From positions 1-13,470 of the forward strand of contig CALFIE010000059.1 of the NCBI GenBank assembly GCA_937876095.1: a stretch of 13,470 bases of DNA. Reading direction: 5' to 3'. The stretch comes from an uncultured Flavobacteriales bacterium (GTDB lineage Bacteria; Bacteroidota; Bacteroidia; Flavobacteriales; Weeksellaceae). This document shows positions 6,623 through 13,426 of this stretch, one piece after another. Below the pieces are notes generated by a model. The model did not search any database. It was given only the letters and a program-made list of their open reading frames with translations, and was not told the origin of the DNA. The translations under genes and the position numbers were made by a program. The stretch's first letter is position 1; each line of letters starts with the position of its first letter.

Positions 6623-6692
6623 TCTCTGCTCTTGCTATTCCAAAAGTAGTGATTTTCAGTTGAAAAAATAAAATTTTCTGTAGTTTTTTATT

Positions 6693-6912
6693 TTTCAATT
6701 GAAAAAAAAATATTGGGACTTAAAAAGAACAGGGGCAGGAAAATTTCCCCGCAAAAGTCTATTTAACATAAAATTATTGAGTTATGGTCAAAAAATCTGC
6801 AGATTTTTGCCCATAATTCATTTTATGTTTCCGCTCCGCAAATAGCCTTTGCCAACCGCCAAAAATTTTCCTGCCCCTGTTCTTTTCCGAAGATTTCAAT
6901 TGAAAAAAAATA
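6693..6912. repeat. Cruciform-forming element: 24-bp inverted repeat flanked by 19-bp direct repeats
   Basis: The arms at 6723-6746 and 6863-6886 are perfect reverse complements over 24 bases (core GAACAGGGGCAGG). Nested inside are AACATAAAAT/ATTTTATGTT (6765-6774 and 6820-6829), TTATGG/CCATAA (6782-6787 and 6811-6816), and an 18-bp perfect palindrome centred on CTGCAG (6791-6808). Outside lie two near-identical copies of TTTCAATTGAAAAAAAATA (6693-6712, with one extra A, and 6894-6912). The layout resembles a non-autonomous miniature element or a folded recombination substrate. Confidence 0.75.
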
Positions 6913-6933
6913 GTGTTGTTGTCGCTGTAAATG

Positions 6934-6988
6934 TTAAAATGTGGGTAAAATAGCGGTGGCAAAAGCATTGGCTTTATCCACATTTTAA
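6934..6988. repeat. 16-bp imperfect inverted repeat
   Basis: 6934-6949 pairs with 6973-6988 with one G-T position. The outer 11 bp (TTAAAATGTGG/CCACATTTTAA) are perfect. The 23-base loop contains GCGGTGGC. It adds to the hairpin series between the recombinase genes and the cassette repeat. Confidence 0.6.
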
Positions 6989-7390
6989 TATTTTCGTGTT
7001 TCGGTTTCCAAAAATTTCTACCGAAGCACTTTCCGAGCGAGGGCGCATTTTTCCTTATTTCGGGTGGTTGTTGGTGCTGGAAAAAGGTATTTTTCAGCGG
7101 TGGAAAAGTGGTCGGGAAAGTTGATGGCTAAAAGCGTTGGAAGCAAAAGTGCTTCGCACGTTGCTACGGAAAGCATTTTACATAATCCCAAATTATAGGC
7201 GAAGATGGTGCTGGTTTTGCCTGTAACGAAGCGGAAGGCAACGGTTTTGCGTTGGCAATTTGACTATAATTTTGATTATGTAATTTGCTGTGGCATTAAT
7301 GCGTCGGCAAAGTTTTGGAAAAGGTGTCGGAGAAAATGTCTTTTTTGTTTTGAGGGCGGGAAAACTTCTCAAAATGCAAGCGTAGGATTT

Positions 7391-8254
7391 TTATTTTCTC
7401 GGGTGGTAAATATTTACGGCGTTCTGCAAAATTTCTAAATCGGTTTGTTTGTATTCTTCTGTACTGGAACTTCTGCGATGTCCGATAAATATTTGTACAA
7501 CTCTTAAATCGTTTCCGGATTTCAATAAATTTAAGGTTACTGATTGACGGATTTTTAACGGTTGGATTCTTTCTTCTTTTGGTTTGTCTTCGTTGATTAA
7601 TCGGCTTATTCCGTGAGGATTTAAACAAGTTCCGAACTTTGATATTATAAAATAGTTGTTGGTTTTTAGTGTTTGGTTTTTAGATAAAATTTGGCTTCTT
7701 TCTTCTAAATATTTTTGGAACAAAATAATTTGATTGGCTTTTAGTGGAAGTTTTCTTGCGTTGGTTTTTCCGCCTTTTCCTATTTTGATTTCTGCGGTTT
7801 CTAAATTTATATCTTGTAGTTTCAGTTCTGTGATTTCATTCACTAATAACGCTTGATTGATAAGTAAACTTATAATTACTTGGTTTCTTGTTTTTACTTT
7901 TTTATCCTTTGGATTGTGGCTTTCTAAAAGGTTTTCTAATTCTTCTTTACTGTATAATTTTTCGGTTGCAATGCTTCTGTTTACTTTGTCTTTTAGGTTC
8001 AGTTTTAAGCAAGGATGGTCGTTTCTCTGATTGGTTTCTTGCAGATATTTGTAGTAGATTTTTATTGCAAATAAGTTATTTCTTAAGGTTTTCGGATTGA
8101 GATTTTGTTTCCGTAAATAGCCCAAATATTCTAAAATATCTTTCAGTTTTGCGGTTTTTTCTTTACCGTTCTGATAGTCTGTAAATCTTTTAATTAATGT
8201 CTTTAATCCTTTGGTTCGGTAGTTTTCTTGTAAATATTCTTCCAGTGTTTTCAT
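7391..8254 (-). CDS. Tyrosine recombinase-like protein, catalytically degenerate partner
   Basis: This 287-aa protein has the usual two-domain layout: an N-terminal SAM-like DNA-binding domain (about 1-90) and a C-terminal catalytic fold (100-280). Against the R-K-HxxR-H-Y set it keeps K160 (GKGGKTNARKLPL), R236, H259 (FIGHRRSSSTEEY) and Y268. The first arginine is leucine (L137 in QALLVNEITEL, where GLRxxEL is expected), and the first histidine of the HxLRH box is leucine (L233 in PLKIRQS). It probably cannot act alone and may work as the second subunit of a heteromeric complex with the intact recombinase upstream. Its ATG overlaps that gene's stop by four bases (ATGA), so the two are translationally coupled and likely made in equal amounts. 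Confidence 0.8.
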   Translation of the reverse strand: MKTLEEYLQENYRTKGLKTLIKRFTDYQNGKEKTAKLKDILEYLGYLRKQNLNPKTLRNNLFAIKIYYKYLQETNQRNDHPCLKLNLKDKVNRSIATEKLYSKEELENLLESHNPKDKKVKTRNQVIISLLINQALLVNEITELKLQDINLETAEIKIGKGGKTNARKLPLKANQIILFQKYLEERSQILSKNQTLKTNNYFIISKFGTCLNPHGISRLINEDKPKEERIQPLKIRQSVTLNLLKSGNDLRVVQIFIGHRRSSSTEEYKQTDLEILQNAVNIYHPRK

Positions 8255-9120
8255 CCATATTCTTTTAAGTTTTTAAGTTGGTTTTTATTGATATGTGTGT
8301 AAATTTCAGTGGTTTCTAATTGTGAGTGTCCTAAAAAATCCCTTACTTTTTCAAGTTCCATTCCGTTTTCTAATAAATGTGTTGCAATGGAGTGTCTTAA
8401 ACTGTGGATTGATATTTTTTTAACTCGTTCTTCTGATATTTTTATGTTCTTCAGTAATTTTTTTAATGTACTGTTGTAAGTCCATTCCTGCATTCTGTCG
8501 CCTTTTGAGTTGGATATTAAACTGTTTTTATTTTCAGATGAAAAAATAAATTCTTCAAAATCTTTTCTAATTTTCTCGGTAAATGGAACAATTCTTCTCT
8601 TACTAAATTTTCCTTTCGGGACGATTAATAAATTTTCCTTCAGATAAATATCTTCTCTGTTTACTGCTACTAATTCCGCTACTCTTAATCCACAACCATA
8701 AGCAAGATTTAGGATTACTCTTTCTTTGAGTTCTGCAGTTTCGTAAAGTTGCTGTATTTCCTTTTGTGTGAGGATTTCTCTTACAAAATCGTTTTCGTAG
8801 TTCTTCGGATATGGAATATTGATTTGTAAAAGATTGGGAAGTTTTCCGAGTTCGAAAAGCATTTCGTAAAAGCCATGTATTGCTCGGATAAAATGTAAAA
8901 TGGAGTTGGGTTTTAAGGTTCTGCCTTTCTTTATTTTATTGGGTCTCTGCTTTAAAAATTCGTAGTATTTTAAAACGTCTGATTCTGTAATTTTTCTAAA
9001 ATCTTTGTTTGTAAATTCTAAAAACTCTCTTACATCTAAATATCTTTTCTTAGCGGTTTCTTCGACATATCCCTTTATTAATAAGTAATTGTAGTAATCT
9101 CTTAAAATTTCATCAATCAT
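8251..9120 (-). CDS. XerD-like tyrosine recombinase (integrase)
   Basis: This 289-aa protein has a full catalytic set: R146 (GCGLRVAEL), K171 (PKGKFSKRR), H239 and R242 (IHSLRHSIATHLLENG), H265 (DFLGHSQLETT) and the nucleophile Y274 (EIYTH). Residues 1-100 form the core-binding domain (ILRDYYNYLLIKGYVEETAKKRY). Its length and motifs are like XerC/XerD, but location in a toxin-cassette array beside a second recombinase and a primase argues for an element-encoded integrase rather than the housekeeping enzyme. It overlaps the next gene at ATGA. The upstream DNA has phased GGAACrC sites and a small overlapping frame that could couple its translation. It acts on DNA in the cytoplasm; the target site is unknown. 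Confidence 0.92.
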   Translation of the reverse strand: MIDEILRDYYNYLLIKGYVEETAKKRYLDVREFLEFTNKDFRKITESDVLKYYEFLKQRPNKIKKGRTLKPNSILHFIRAIHGFYEMLFELGKLPNLLQINIPYPKNYENDFVREILTQKEIQQLYETAELKERVILNLAYGCGLRVAELVAVNREDIYLKENLLIVPKGKFSKRRIVPFTEKIRKDFEEFIFSSENKNSLISNSKGDRMQEWTYNSTLKKLLKNIKISEERVKKISIHSLRHSIATHLLENGMELEKVRDFLGHSQLETTEIYTHINKNQLKNLKEYG

Positions 9121-9208
9121 ACTTTATAGGTTTATGATTCTTTTGCTTACTCAATATTTTAAATTTTGGAACGCCAGATTTATTTTTCCCTATAAATTCT
9201 TTATTCAT
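9113..9208 (-). CDS. Possible 31-aa basic peptide overlapping the recombinase start
   Basis: Starting at ATG 9208 this frame gives a 31-residue lysine-rich peptide (MNKEFIGKNKSGVPKFKIL and so on, ending PIKYD). Its TGA lies 5 bases inside the recombinase gene (recombinase ATG at 9120-9118, peptide stop at 9115-9113). An even shorter frame (MINIDE, stop) overlaps its start. This could be a leader that couples translation of the recombinase to upstream ribosomes, or chance. No family recognised. Confidence 0.25.
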   Translation of the reverse strand: MNKEFIGKNKSGVPKFKILSKQKNHKPIKYD

Positions 9209-9268
9209 CAATATTTATCATATCGTAGATATAGATTTTAGCGTTCCTTTTGTGTTCCGAGGTGTTCC
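9168..9268 (+). repeat. Phased GTGTTCC repeats upstream of the recombinases
   Basis: On the + strand GCGTTCC (9241-9247), GTGTTCC (9252-9258) and GTGTTCC (9262-9268) start 11 and 10 bases apart. An inverted copy, GGAACGC, lies at 9168-9174. They fall in the gap between the primase stop (9274) and the recombinase start (9120). One-turn spacing suggests binding by one protein; recombinase arm sites or an operator are the obvious options. Confidence 0.5.
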
Positions 9269-9273
9269 AAACA

Positions 9274-11616
9274 CTATTCATTTACTATCATACTCAAAGT
9301 TTTATGCTTTGGTTTTGATGGTGCGGTTTGTTCCTGTTTCAGTTGCTCAATTTGTAGCATTAGAAAGTCTTTGATTTCTGCCCTTAATTTTTGGTAGTTG
9401 TCCCAGTAAGATATTTTATACTTTATTCCTCTGTTTGTAAATCCTCCAACTTGTTTGATGTATTCTAATTCTGTAAGCGTTTGTATATATCTAAATATCT
9501 GCGTTTTACTGATATTAAACTCCTGTCTTACTTCTCTTAAAATAAATTCCTGGTTCTCGTTTTTTACAAACTTTTTCAATCGCTCAAAAAACTGTCTTAA
9601 ACTTCCGTCTAATTCATCTACTTTTAAAACTATGCTTTCAAATAATACTTCTGTAGCCTGTTCTATATCTTCAATCTCTGTAATTAATTGATTATCTTTT
9701 GTGAGTTTTCTTTGGTATTGATTGAGGAACGTAACTTGCTTTATTACGGCTTGATACATTTCGTTTAACCGCCTTATTTTATGCACCTTTTCGGGAAGAT
9801 TGAGTTTTGTTGCATACGGATTCACCACATCGTGGTGTTTTAATGTTCTTACAATCTTTTGTACAAAATTAATTGCCTTTTGTTGTTCGTCTGAACTGAC
9901 TTCGCCTGCATTTCTGCGGTTCTGATACTCGATAATTCTCTGCGTTTGTTCCTTGCTTTCATCGACTGCCAATAAAAAACTTCTGCTCATATTATCTTCG
10001 TAGGTTTCGCCTTTTGTGGTTGCTGATAAACTACTGAACTGACCTTTTACAATTTTATGGGAAGATTTATTATTCCCCTTTTTGTCTTTGATGGTTACGC
10101 TACTTCTCAAAACTTGATTGCTGATAAATTCTCTTAAAGCATACAACGCATCTTCCTTTAATCCGTCTAAATCCTCAATAATAATTATCTTTTGAAATAG
10201 GTCGAACTCGCCCCAATTGTATAAACTACTTTCGGTAATTCTTGTAAAACGTAACACGTCTTCTTGTGGCATTAAATCCGCAATTCTGCTAATAATATGC
10301 GTTTTTCCACTTCCTGATGAACCTTGTACTAATGCGTGCAAAGGATTTTTATTTAGGTAACTAATCGTTATTAAAAACAATAACAGTCTGCTGTTTTCCT
10401 CGCCAATGATTCCGCTTTTTTCTATGAGTTTGTTTAATGATTTTAGTAAATCTTTTTGCTCTAAAAAGTCTATTGCTGTTTTTGGTTCTCTCGCTGATTG
10501 TGCAGATTCAGCAGATTGATTTATATTTATTGGATGCCGAACTTCGGCTTCAGTTGAAAAAATAAAAGTTCTATTCTTTAATAAGTCCAAAAAGATTTCT
10601 TCATTATGTAATTGCAAAGTTTCGTTTATGTCTTTATTAGGGAGTTCTACGGAACTTATCTTTATTCCTTGTATTTCTTCCTGCAGTAATTTTCCATACT
10701 TTAAAACTGCTTCTTTTCCTGCATCATCATTATCAAAACAAAAAATAATCTCCTCTAATTTTTCTAAATCTTTGATTGCGTTTAGTATTTCATCATTCAA
10801 GCCGTTTGTTCCAAAACACGCTATAATGCTGTATTTTTCCCTTATCTTTTCTATCTGCAGTAAACTTGCTCCGTCTATAATTGCTTCCGTTAATATCAGT
10901 TTCCTGGTGTTTTTATCGGGATAGTTTGGATAGATTCCACTTCGGTTTTTTAAGTAAAAATGTTTCGCATTGTCATCGTTTAACGTGCTTCTAAAATACA
11001 ATCCCGCAACTTCGTTTTCCTTATTTCTTAAAGCAAAACAGATTGACCATTTTCCAAAAACTCCAAACGCTTTTTCCCCTGTTCTTCCTGTAATTCCTTT
11101 GTCTATGAGCAAACCATATTCTAAACATTGATTTATCAGATTCTCGTCTTTCCTTGCTCCGTGATGGAACTGACCACTATTATAACCAACTTCTAATCTC
11201 GTAAAATCTAAACTTCTTTTTTCTAAATAATCTTTTGCGGGTTTGCTGTTGTTGATGGCATTTCTAAAATACTGGAACATATTCCCTAAAAACTGTTCTC
11301 TACTTAAATCTTTTTGATAACGGTCTTTCTTGTTCGGTTCTTGGTGTCCTAAAATTTCTACCGCTTTCTTTATCGCTTCGTGTTTTGTAGTGTTTTCTTT
11401 AAGCATTATAAAATCTATCACGTCCATACTTTTGCCGTGGGTTTTACAGTTACTGCTAAAACAATACGCTGTCTGTGTTTTGTAATACACCTGTAAACTT
11501 GGTGTTTTGTCTTCGTGGAACGGACAACAAATTCTATTCGTCTTGTCGGTTTTTAAGCCGTAATAGTGCAGAACTTGGGCGATTGTGAGTTTCTCTTTTA
11601 TCTCTGTAATTTCCAT
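9274..11616 (-). CDS. Primase-helicase: CHC2 zinc finger, Toprim and AAA+-type ATPase, winged-helix tail
   Basis: This 780-aa protein carries, in order: a CHC2-type zinc finger with C31, H34, C52 and C57 (CPFHEDKTPS...YCFSSNC); a Toprim domain with E244 (LILTEAIIDGA) and D295-N-D297 (FCFDNDDAGKEA); a P-loop ATPase with Walker A GSSGSGKT (432-439), Walker B IIIIED (477-482), sensor-like SATTKGE and a candidate arginine finger in DNMSRSF; and a C-terminal winged helix (LREVRQEFNISKTQIFRYIQTL). It should synthesise RNA primers and unwind DNA for its own element. I start at ATG 11616. An in-frame TTG at 11664 lies within a promoter -7 box (TATCTTTG on the - strand), so it would not be in the mRNA. 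It is transcribed away from the XRE gene and toward the recombinases 151 bases downstream, probably as one operon. Confidence 0.9.
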   Translation of the reverse strand: MEITEIKEKLTIAQVLHYYGLKTDKTNRICCPFHEDKTPSLQVYYKTQTAYCFSSNCKTHGKSMDVIDFIMLKENTTKHEAIKKAVEILGHQEPNKKDRYQKDLSREQFLGNMFQYFRNAINNSKPAKDYLEKRSLDFTRLEVGYNSGQFHHGARKDENLINQCLEYGLLIDKGITGRTGEKAFGVFGKWSICFALRNKENEVAGLYFRSTLNDDNAKHFYLKNRSGIYPNYPDKNTRKLILTEAIIDGASLLQIEKIREKYSIIACFGTNGLNDEILNAIKDLEKLEEIIFCFDNDDAGKEAVLKYGKLLQEEIQGIKISSVELPNKDINETLQLHNEEIFLDLLKNRTFIFSTEAEVRHPININQSAESAQSAREPKTAIDFLEQKDLLKSLNKLIEKSGIIGEENSRLLLFLITISYLNKNPLHALVQGSSGSGKTHIISRIADLMPQEDVLRFTRITESSLYNWGEFDLFQKIIIIEDLDGLKEDALYALREFISNQVLRSSVTIKDKKGNNKSSHKIVKGQFSSLSATTKGETYEDNMSRSFLLAVDESKEQTQRIIEYQNRRNAGEVSSDEQQKAINFVQKIVRTLKHHDVVNPYATKLNLPEKVHKIRRLNEMYQAVIKQVTFLNQYQRKLTKDNQLITEIEDIEQATEVLFESIVLKVDELDGSLRQFFERLKKFVKNENQEFILREVRQEFNISKTQIFRYIQTLTELEYIKQVGGFTNRGIKYKISYWDNYQKLRAEIKDFLMLQIEQLKQEQTAPSKPKHKTLSMIVNE

Positions 11617-11661
11617 AAACAAAAGGATTAAAATTATTTTTTGTCTTTTTTTACAATACAA

Positions 11662-11695
11662 CAAAGATATATTAAATTGTATTATTACACAATTA
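11662..11695 (-). promoter_or_regulatory. Promoter of the primase-recombinase operon with overlapping palindromic operator
   Basis: On the - strand TATCTTTG (11669-11662) matches the Bacteroidota -7 consensus TAnnTTTG. A TTG about 20 bases upstream, in AATTGTG, serves as the -33 element. The -33 region lies inside an inverted repeat AATTGT-N8-ACAATT (11675-11694). A repressor on this palindrome would block the promoter; the divergent XRE protein is the natural candidate. Confidence 0.6.
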
Positions 11696-11709
11696 TATTT
11701 TTTAATGAT

Positions 11710-11739
11710 TTTGTTTTATGGTGTAATTTGCTAAATTTG
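11710..11739 (+). promoter_or_regulatory. Promoter of the XRE regulator
   Basis: TTTG (11710-11713) and TAAATTTG (11732-11739) fit the Bacteroidota -33/-7 pair with 18 bases between them. The predicted transcript starts some 10-15 bases before the ATG at 11760. The -7 box continues as TTTGTTGTAAT, nearly the same as TTTGTTGTATT at the opposing primase promoter, which hints at a shared regulator site. Confidence 0.65.
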
Positions 11740-11759
11740 TTGTAATAAAAGTCCATAAA

Positions 11760-12125
11760 ATGAACATTGGAGAAAACATAAAAAGAATAAGAACTGCTAA
11801 AAACCTTTCTCAGAAAGAAGTAACCATAAATGCAAGTTTAGACACCGCACAATACAGCCGTATAGAAAACGGTAAAACCGATCCGTCTGTAAATACTTTG
11901 GAACGTATTGCAAAAGCAATGGGTGTAACGCTTGCGGAACTTTTTGCTTCTACTGATGAACTCAAAGAAATTAACTCTCTCGATAAATCTCTGATGGAAA
12001 AAGTCGCTCTTATGGAAAGTCTTTCCAATGATGAAAAACAAACCATCTACACAATGCTCGATGCTTTTATCGGCAAACGTAAATTGAAAGATGCCCTTTC
12101 TAATGTGCTGTTAGACGTAAAATAA
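11760..12125 (+). CDS. XRE-family helix-turn-helix regulator
   Basis: This 121-aa protein has a classic N-terminal Cro/C1-type HTH: IGENIKRIRTAKNLSQKEVTINA, then TAQYSRIENGKTDPSVNTLERIAKAMGVTLAELF (residues about 3-62). The C-terminal half (63-121) is a helical oligomerisation segment (DKSLMEKVALMESLSNDEKQTIYTMLDAFIGKRK). It is transcribed divergently from the primase-recombinase operon across 143 bases that contain both promoters and a palindromic operator. The simplest role is repression of that operon and of itself, as in prophage and mobile-element control. The gene ends directly at a bidirectional hairpin terminator facing the immunity gene. Confidence 0.92.
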   Translation: MNIGENIKRIRTAKNLSQKEVTINASLDTAQYSRIENGKTDPSVNTLERIAKAMGVTLAELFASTDELKEINSLDKSLMEKVALMESLSNDEKQTIYTMLDAFIGKRKLKDALSNVLLDVK

Positions 12126-12150
12126 CAAAGCCACTCATTGAGTGGCTTTG
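12126..12150. terminator. Bidirectional hairpin between the XRE gene and the DUF5958-like gene
   Basis: Perfect 12-bp arms, CAAAGCCACTCA (12126-12137) and TGAGTGGCTTTG (12139-12150), around a single base. It starts right after the XRE stop codon and overlaps the last codons of the convergent immunity gene, whose stop is at 12135. There is no long T-run, so termination is likely but not certain. Confidence 0.65.
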
Positions 12151-12578
12151 GTATTATAATTTTGATAAATTTTATTTTCTATTGATGGAATTGACAAGTC
12201 CCAATACCACCATTTCATTGGATCATTTTTCTCTATTTTGTATTTCCTTTCATAGGCAACTTTAAATAATTCTAAAAGCAGTCTAAAACTTTTTAGTTTT
12301 TCATTTGACGGAAGATTAATTATTTTTTTTAAATTATTCATTCCAACACCCTTTTTAAGAATGACACAAGGTGTAAGAGAGGGCTTCAAATTACTTCTCT
12401 TTATTGCATATTCAACATCAGAATCTAATGCTTTAGACTGTAATATAATGAATAATAGATGATTAAATAAATCAAGTTGTATAGGCTCATTCGCTTCCAA
12501 AAATTTTGCAACTAAAACTTCGGCTGGAATAATTTCTTGACCATATTTATTAAATAATATTTCGTATTCTATATCCAT
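12135..12578 (-). CDS. DUF5958-like immunity protein
   Basis: This 147-aa cytoplasmic, all-helical protein starts 5 bases after the toxin-tip stop. It matches my memory of DUF5958: FNKYGQEIIPAEVLVAKFL, LFNHLLFIILQSKALDSDVEYAIKRSNLKP, TPCVILKKGVGMNNLKKIINLP, LLLELFKVAYERKY and KNDPMKWWYWDLS. That family is frequent beside RHS tips in Flavobacteriia, so it is most likely the inhibitor of the nucleotidyltransferase tip just upstream. It contains QLDLF (residues 34-38), which looks like a clamp-binding motif but sits within a predicted helix and is probably coincidental. No signal peptide, consistent with a toxin acting in the cytoplasm. Confidence 0.75.
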   Translation of the reverse strand: MDIEYEILFNKYGQEIIPAEVLVAKFLEANEPIQLDLFNHLLFIILQSKALDSDVEYAIKRSNLKPSLTPCVILKKGVGMNNLKKIINLPSNEKLKSFRLLLELFKVAYERKYKIEKNDPMKWWYWDLSIPSIENKIYQNYNTKATQ

Positions 12579-12583
12579 TACTT

Positions 12584-13426
12584 CTAACGAGGGTTAATTG
12601 TTACGTGAGGCTTTGTTTTGTCAACTGCTCCTGTGAATATATCAATATTTCTTGGTGTATTATCGATTGTAGATTTTGCACCAGGTATAGAGTTTTTAAT
12701 TTTAGACCAATCCCTACTGTTTAGTCCTCCTTCTATAACATAGTCCCAATCCGAATAAGCACCTGCTGTTCCATTTGCTCTACTACCAACAACCGTGATA
12801 GGTTTATTGATACGTGTTGCTGCATTCTCTATTCTCAATGCATCTCCCGCAGAAAGTATTCCTTTTTCTGCATTCAACATTTTCAACGCATCATCTCCTT
12901 GTCCTTTAACCACAAGCAATGGAATCATTGCATACTTTGCATTGGAATCTGAAGATCCTAACGCTATTCCAAGTACTTCCCAAATTCCGAAAGGATCTCC
13001 AGGTCCTCCCATCATTTTCATACTTCCATTCCCTTTATTAAATTCTCCGAATTGTACATTTCTAATGGAAGATCCACCTTCTGTAATAAAATCTGAATTT
13101 ATATGCTGACCAATGTTATCAGATACTGTACCGTCACTTTTTAAGAAATAACTATAATTGTTTATCTCAACTCCCGCAAGTGTTGTGGAACCTCTTAAAG
13201 TTGCCGATTGACTTACAGAGTCTACATTTTTATATCCTGCCGCAGTTGCTTCTTCAACATTATTAACATTTGGATCATAAGTTACTGAAGTATTTCCGTT
13301 TAGTGTTTGCTTAATCCATCCTTCACCTTTCATTCCTGTTGGGTCGGTATAGAAAATAGGATTGTTGTAAGCGTATGCATACGGTTGCATTGTTTTCTCC
13401 GCGAGCGGATCTACACCAATCCACAT
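12584..13426 (-). CDS. Orphan RHS tip with nucleotidyltransferase-fold toxin domain
   Basis: This 280-aa tip begins with the RHS boundary (MWIGVDPLAEK, then PYAYAYNNPIFYTDPTG) and lacks the RHS shell. A long linker (about 32-200) precedes the toxin domain. Residues 210-264 carry the nucleotidyltransferase signature: G214-S215 in VVGSRANG, D226 and D228 in YSDWDYVIEG, and a third acid D262 in RNIDIFTG. All three metal-binding acids are present, so the domain should be active, transferring a nucleotide to RNA or protein. The start ATG follows an in-frame TAG in the repeat shared with tip B, and no promoter is seen. With the DUF5958-like gene 5 bases downstream it forms a complete toxin-immunity cassette, probably silent. 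Domain call is motif-based; the substrate is unknown. Confidence 0.8.
   Translation of the reverse strand: MWIGVDPLAEKTMQPYAYAYNNPIFYTDPTGMKGEGWIKQTLNGNTSVTYDPNVNNVEEATAAGYKNVDSVSQSATLRGSTTLAGVEINNYSYFLKSDGTVSDNIGQHINSDFITEGGSSIRNVQFGEFNKGNGSMKMMGGPGDPFGIWEVLGIALGSSDSNAKYAMIPLLVVKGQGDDALKMLNAEKGILSAGDALRIENAATRINKPITVVGSRANGTAGAYSDWDYVIEGGLNSRDWSKIKNSIPGAKSTIDNTPRNIDIFTGAVDKTKPHVTINPR

Larger units (their letters stand above)
6623..7390. other. Non-coding, hairpin-rich region between tip B and the recombinases
   Basis: About 770 bases without a convincing gene. It is richer in G and GT runs on the + strand (GCGGTGGC, GGGTGGTTGTTGGTGCTGG) than the surrounding genes. It contains a large cruciform (6693-6912), a 16-bp stem with one mismatch (6934-6949 with 6973-6988), TTCGGT/ACCGAA (7000-7005 and 7020-7025), and an 11-bp pair CGAAGCACTTT/AAAGTGCTTCG (7022-7032 and 7146-7156). 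Short open frames on both strands have biased, repetitive composition and look accidental. Its place directly downstream of two recombinases and directly before the cassette repeat makes it a candidate recombination site or structured RNA. Confidence 0.5.

Noticed and set aside
6774..6983. A 69-codon frame on the - strand in the non-coding region
   Set aside because: It runs through one arm of the cruciform and the 19-bp repeat, so its sequence is dictated by the repeats. Composition is odd (MLLPPLFYPHF, NNTIFFQLK) and no ribosome or promoter signal supports it.
7205..7438. A 77-codon + strand frame and a 110-codon - strand frame (7296-7628) near the recombinase stop
   Set aside because: Both overlap the 3' end of the recombinase gene in another frame and have biased Cys/Arg/Lys composition typical of shadow frames.
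8251..9120. The recombinase as host housekeeping XerD
   Set aside because: It is coupled to a second, degenerate recombinase and sits downstream of a primase and XRE switch inside an accessory toxin array, which does not fit a housekeeping xerD locus.
12465..12479. QLDLF inside the DUF5958-like protein, a textbook clamp-binding pentapeptide
   Set aside because: It is internal, within a predicted amphipathic helix, and the family has no known replication role; probably coincidence.
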